The notes below the pieces were generated by a model. The model had not been told where the DNA came from and ran no database searches. It saw only the letters and a list, made by a program, of their open reading frames with translations. This document shows positions 6,000-8,874 of a stretch of DNA of 8,874 nt, in pieces; within the stretch, counting starts at the first letter, position 1, and each line of letters opens with the position of its first letter. The position numbers and the translations under genes are program-made. Origin of the DNA: Burkholderiaceae bacterium (GTDB lineage Bacteria > Pseudomonadota > Gammaproteobacteria > Burkholderiales > Burkholderiaceae_C); contig JALRBF010000194.1 in assembly GCA_023262365.1 (NCBI GenBank), forward strand, positions 1 to 8,874, read 5' to 3'.

Positions 6000-6821
6000 A
6001 TGCTTAGGCAACGTGTCATCACCGCTGGCGTGTTGTTGGCGGTTGCCCTTCCCACTTTATTTGCTGCCGCGCCTTGGCTGTTTGCCGCACTGGCGCTGTT
6101 GCTCATGGCCGGGGCCTTCTGGGAGTGGGGCAAACTCAACGGCTTACGCTCGCGTGCCTCAGCGGTTACGGCAGCGCTTTTGTGCGTGGCGGCCTGGTGG
6201 GTGGTCAGACCGTTGCCTGCCGACCCCGTTGGCGCAGGTGTTGTGGCCTGGCTGTGGCTGCTGGCGTTGATTGCGGGCTTGCGTTGGGGGCCAAGCCATT
6301 GGTGGCGTGTGGCGCCCATGTGGCGCTTGGGCGGAGGGTGGCTGTTGTTGTTGGCCAGTTGGTGGAGCTTGTTGCAGTTGCACCAGCGTGGGCCGGCGTT
6401 TTTGGTTTCGGTGCTCACCATTGCGTGGGTGGCCGACAGCTTGGCGTACGGGGGCGGGCGCCTGTGGGGTAAGCGCAAGCTGGCGCCCCGCATCAGCCCA
6501 GGTAAAACATGGGAAGGCGTGGCGTGTGGCGCCGTAGGGGTATGTCTGTGGGCCTGGGCGTGGTTGGCTTGGTTTGACCCTCAAGGCCAATGGGGACCAA
6601 CGGTTTACGCATACGCCGCTGAGCAGGGGGTGGCGTGGGCGCTGCTGGTGTGGCTGGGCTTGGCGGCGGTGACGGTGATGGGGGACTTGTTCGAGTCCAT
6701 GGTCAAGCGCAGTGCCGGCGTGAAAGACGCAAGCGCCTTGTTGCCGGGCCACGGTGGCGTACTCGACCGGCTGGACGCGCTGCTGCCCCTGATGCCCGTG
6801 GCGCTTTGGCTGGTGCTATAA
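6000..6821 (+). CDS. cdsA: Phosphatidate cytidylyltransferase (CDP-diacylglycerol synthase)
   Basis: CdsA is an inner-membrane enzyme that converts phosphatidic acid and CTP to CDP-diacylglycerol and pyrophosphate, the precursor of all membrane phospholipids. The product has 273 residues with many hydrophobic segments. The family features are present: AWVADSLAY with D146, a GK-KLAPR stretch leading to SPGKTWEG (166-173), and the C-terminal signature from GDLFES (228-233) through VKRSAGVKD to PGHGGVLDRLDAL (249-261), with D256 and D259 as the likely metal ligands. ATG 6000 gives the typical N-terminus MLRQRVITA. An in-frame GTG at 5985 overlaps the frr stop (TAGTG) and would add five residues; it is a real alternative because neither start has a strong Shine-Dalgarno. 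No uppS lies upstream. The dxr start follows 8 nt after the stop. Confidence 0.97.
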   Translation: MLRQRVITAGVLLAVALPTLFAAAPWLFAALALLLMAGAFWEWGKLNGLRSRASAVTAALLCVAAWWVVRPLPADPVGAGVVAWLWLLALIAGLRWGPSHWWRVAPMWRLGGGWLLLLASWWSLLQLHQRGPAFLVSVLTIAWVADSLAYGGGRLWGKRKLAPRISPGKTWEGVACGAVGVCLWAWAWLAWFDPQGQWGPTVYAYAAEQGVAWALLVWLGLAAVTVMGDLFESMVKRSAGVKDASALLPGHGGVLDRLDALLPLMPVALWLVL

Positions 6822-6829
6822 ATCGGCTG

Positions 6830-8029
6830 ATGCAAACGCTCCCTGCCTACGCCCAACTCACCATCCTCGGCTCCACCGGTTCGATTGGGCAAAACACGCT
6901 GGACGTGGTGGCCAGGCACCCCCAACGCTTTGGGGTGTATGCCCTTACGGCGGCCACCCAGGTGGAGCGCATGGTGCAGCAGTGCGCGCAGTTTCGCCCG
7001 GTGTGGGCGGTCATGGCCAATGAGGCCGCCGCCACCGCGCTGGCCGAGCAGTTGCGTGCCCAGCGTTTGTCCACCCGTGTGGCGCACGGGCCTCAAGCCT
7101 TGTGTCAGGTAGCCAGCGCCGAGCCGGTGGACGCGGTGATGGCGGCCATTGTGGGGTTCGCCGGCATGGCACCATGCCTGGCCGCGGCCGAGTCGGGCAA
7201 GCGGCTGATGCTGGCCAACAAAGAAGCGCTGGTGGTGGGAGGGCGTTGGTTCATGGACGCCGTGGCGCGAGGCGGGGCCACGCTGTTGCCCATCGACAGC
7301 GAGCATTCGGCGGTGTTTCAGTCTTTACCCGACGACGCGACCACATGGGCCGAACGCGTGGAGAAAATTATTTTGACCGCATCCGGGGGGCCGTTTCGAC
7401 AACGCGACCCGGCCACCTTAGCGGCAGTGACCCCGGCCGAGGCCGTGGCGCACCCCAACTGGGTCATGGGGCAAAAGATTTCAGTGGACTCGGCCACCAT
7501 GATGAACAAGGCGCTGGAGGTAATTGAGGCGCACCACTTGTTTGCCATACCGCCGGCGCGCATTGAGGTGGTGATTCATCCGCAAAGTGTGGTGCACTCC
7601 ATGGTGCAGTACCACGACGGCTCGGTGGTGGCCCAACTGGGCACCCCCGATATGCGCGTGCCCATTGCCTACGGCTTGTCGTGGCCGCAACGCATGGCCT
7701 CGGGCGCGGCGCCGCTTGATTTTTCGGCCTTGGGCAGTTTGACCTTTGAGTCGCCCGACCCCCAGCGCTTTCCGTGCCTGCCGCTGGCCTGGCAGGCCCT
7801 TGCCATGCCAGAGGGCGCCACCGCTGTGCTTAACGCCGCCAACGAGGTGGCGGTGGCCGCGTTTTTGCAGCAACGCCTGAGCTTTACCCACATCGCGCGC
7901 GTCAATCGGCAAACGCTCGATGCGTTGACCTATCAACCCCCGGACAGCCTTGAGGCCCTGCAAGCAATTGACGCGCGCGCCCGCGAACTGGCGCAAACCT
8001 GGGTGACGCGGTTGGGGAGTGCGCGGTGA
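6830..8029 (+). CDS. dxr: 1-Deoxy-D-xylulose 5-phosphate reductoisomerase
   Basis: DXR catalyses the NADPH-dependent rearrangement and reduction of DXP to MEP, the first committed step of the MEP isoprenoid pathway and the target of fosmidomycin. The 399-residue product is full length. Visible sites are the NADPH-binding GSTGSIG (14-20), LANKEALVVGG (128-138), metal ligands D156 and E158 in PIDSEHSAVFQ, TASGGPF (183-189), HPNW with H208, KISVDSATMMNKALEVIEAH with N226, K227 and E230, IHPQSVVHSMV (249-259), the flexible-loop region GTPDMRVPIAYGL (271-283), and the C-terminal LNAANEVAVAAFL. ATG 6830 lies 8 nt after the cdsA stop and gives the family N-terminus. The open frame upstream to 6635 overlaps cdsA and is not DXR-like. 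No strong Shine-Dalgarno is seen, which suggests coupling to cdsA. Confidence 0.99.
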   Translation: MQTLPAYAQLTILGSTGSIGQNTLDVVARHPQRFGVYALTAATQVERMVQQCAQFRPVWAVMANEAAATALAEQLRAQRLSTRVAHGPQALCQVASAEPVDAVMAAIVGFAGMAPCLAAAESGKRLMLANKEALVVGGRWFMDAVARGGATLLPIDSEHSAVFQSLPDDATTWAERVEKIILTASGGPFRQRDPATLAAVTPAEAVAHPNWVMGQKISVDSATMMNKALEVIEAHHLFAIPPARIEVVIHPQSVVHSMVQYHDGSVVAQLGTPDMRVPIAYGLSWPQRMASGAAPLDFSALGSLTFESPDPQRFPCLPLAWQALAMPEGATAVLNAANEVAVAAFLQQRLSFTHIARVNRQTLDALTYQPPDSLEALQAIDARARELAQTWVTRLGSAR

Positions 8030-8874
8030 CGGTGCTGGCCTTTGTTTTTGGTTTGGGTTTGCTCATCACCATTCATGAGTACGGGCATTACCGCGTGGCC
8101 AAATGGCTTGGTGTGAAGGTGCTGCGGTTCTCGGTTGGATTCGGCCGGCCGTTGTGGCGGCGCAAGTTGGGCGCCGATGGCACCGAGTGGGTCATTGGCT
8201 GGATTCCGCTGGGTGGCTACGTGCGCATGCTGGACGAGGGGGACGGCCCGGTGGCGCCAGCCGAGCAACCGCGTGCGTTTAACCGCCAACCCTTGGCCGC
8301 CCGCGCGGCCATTGTGGCCGCCGGGCCGCTGGCCAATGCGCTGCTGGCCGTGCTGCTTTACGCCATCTTGGCCTGGGGAGGGCTGCAAGGCTGGGCCCCG
8401 GTGCTGGCCACGCCACCACCGGGCAGCGTGGCGCAACAAGCCGGTGTGCAGGCGCAAGACCGGGTGAGTATGGCCGCGATTCAAGGCCGCGCGCCCGAGG
8501 CCGTGAACAGTTTGGCAGGGCTGCGCTTGCTGATGGTGGACGCGCTGGTGCAGGGCCGTGACGTGGATTGGTGGGTGCAACGGGCCGACGGCGCCAACCA
8601 GCAGTTGCGCTTGCGCGTGAGCCGCCTGCAAGGCGCCGACCCCAACGCCGCCACACTCAACCAGCTGGGCGTGGCCTTGCCCTACGCCTCGGCCACGGTG
8701 CAGCAGGTGGTGCCCCAGGGCGCCGCGGCGCGCGCCGGGGTGCAGGTGGGGGACCGCGTGACGCAGGTAGACGGCCAAGCGGTGGCCGACGCCGCCGACT
8801 TGCGCCAGCGCATCGTGCGCAGCAACGGCACAATGCGCTGGCAGATTCAGCGCGGTGAGCAAACCCTGGAGCTG
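8026..8874 (+). CDS. rseP: RseP site-2 zinc metalloprotease, N-terminal part (3' end outside the window)
   Basis: RseP is an inner-membrane intramembrane protease. In E. coli it makes the second cut of the anti-sigma factor RseA in the sigma-E envelope stress response and clears remnant signal peptides. The window holds 283 codons, open to its last base; the family is about 450 residues. The zinc-binding HExxH is HEYGH at 17-21 in the first membrane segment. LRFSVGFGRPLW and WIPLGGYVRM follow. The conserved block FNRQ (85-88) ... R93 ... GPLAN (100-104) leads into a second membrane segment. A first PDZ domain spans about 118-210 and a second begins near 222 (GVALPYASATVQQVVPQGAA, then AGVQVGDRVTQVDGQAV). 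The third zinc ligand (N/LDG motif) should lie beyond the window. The start is a GTG whose GTGA overlaps the dxr stop; GTG 8032 is a less likely alternative. Confidence 0.96.
   Translation, partial: MTVLAFVFGLGLLITIHEYGHYRVAKWLGVKVLRFSVGFGRPLWRRKLGADGTEWVIGWIPLGGYVRMLDEGDGPVAPAEQPRAFNRQPLAARAAIVAAGPLANALLAVLLYAILAWGGLQGWAPVLATPPPGSVAQQAGVQAQDRVSMAAIQGRAPEAVNSLAGLRLLMVDALVQGRDVDWWVQRADGANQQLRLRVSRLQGADPNAATLNQLGVALPYASATVQQVVPQGAAARAGVQVGDRVTQVDGQAVADAADLRQRIVRSNGTMRWQIQRGEQTLEL

Noticed and set aside
6635..6829. A 65-residue N-terminal extension of dxr, considered as a longer start
   Set aside because: It overlaps the cdsA C-terminal signature and is Arg/Gly-rich without resemblance to DXR; ATG 6830 gives the family N-terminus.
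8143..8152. CGGCCGGCCG palindrome in rseP, considered as a regulatory or repeat element
   Set aside because: It falls in conserved coding sequence (GFGRPLW) and such GC palindromes are common in this composition.
7933..8862. A 309-codon minus-strand frame opposite dxr and rseP
   Set aside because: It mirrors the rseP codon pattern; the plus-strand frame has the zinc protease and PDZ motifs.

Overview
The window is about 8.9 kb of GC-rich, gene-dense chromosomal DNA carrying core housekeeping genes. The order rpsB-tsf-pyrH-frr-cdsA-dxr-rseP, with cdsA ahead of dxr, is the arrangement of Betaproteobacteria. The protein sequences (CdsA beginning MLRQRVITA, the two-part YggT protein, the HEYGHY motif of RseP) look like Burkholderiales and most resemble Comamonadaceae. 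The family placement is inference from remembered sequence patterns, not a search. No mobile element, CRISPR array, tRNA or rRNA was seen.

Layout. From 2 to 787 is the 3' end of rnr (RNase R), followed by a strong Shine-Dalgarno and a GTG-started YggT-family membrane protein (832-1380). An amidase-signature hydrolase lies on the minus strand (about 2746 down to 1388); its stop is 7 nt from the yggT stop. The 2747-2925 spacer is divergent between the amidase and rpsB. It holds a possible -10 element, an 8+8 bp inverted repeat and a small leader hairpin. From 2926 to the window end, seven genes run on the plus strand: rpsB, tsf, pyrH, frr, cdsA, dxr and rseP (cut by the window edge).

How the genes work together. 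rpsB and tsf supply ribosomal protein S2 and elongation factor Ts, and frr supplies the ribosome recycling factor. pyrH makes UDP, cdsA makes CDP-diacylglycerol, dxr commits carbon to the MEP isoprenoid pathway, and rseP is the site-2 protease of envelope stress signalling. This is the usual link between translation and envelope growth. A perfect-looking intrinsic terminator followed by a second strong hairpin sits between rpsB and tsf, so tsf and the genes beyond it may be expressed at a different level from rpsB.

The most notable point is an absence. uppS (undecaprenyl diphosphate synthase), normally between frr and cdsA in this lineage, is missing: frr stops at 5985 and cdsA begins there or 15 nt later. 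I see no new defence, mobile or biosynthetic system here. The other observations are regulatory-scale hypotheses in the two non-coding spacers.
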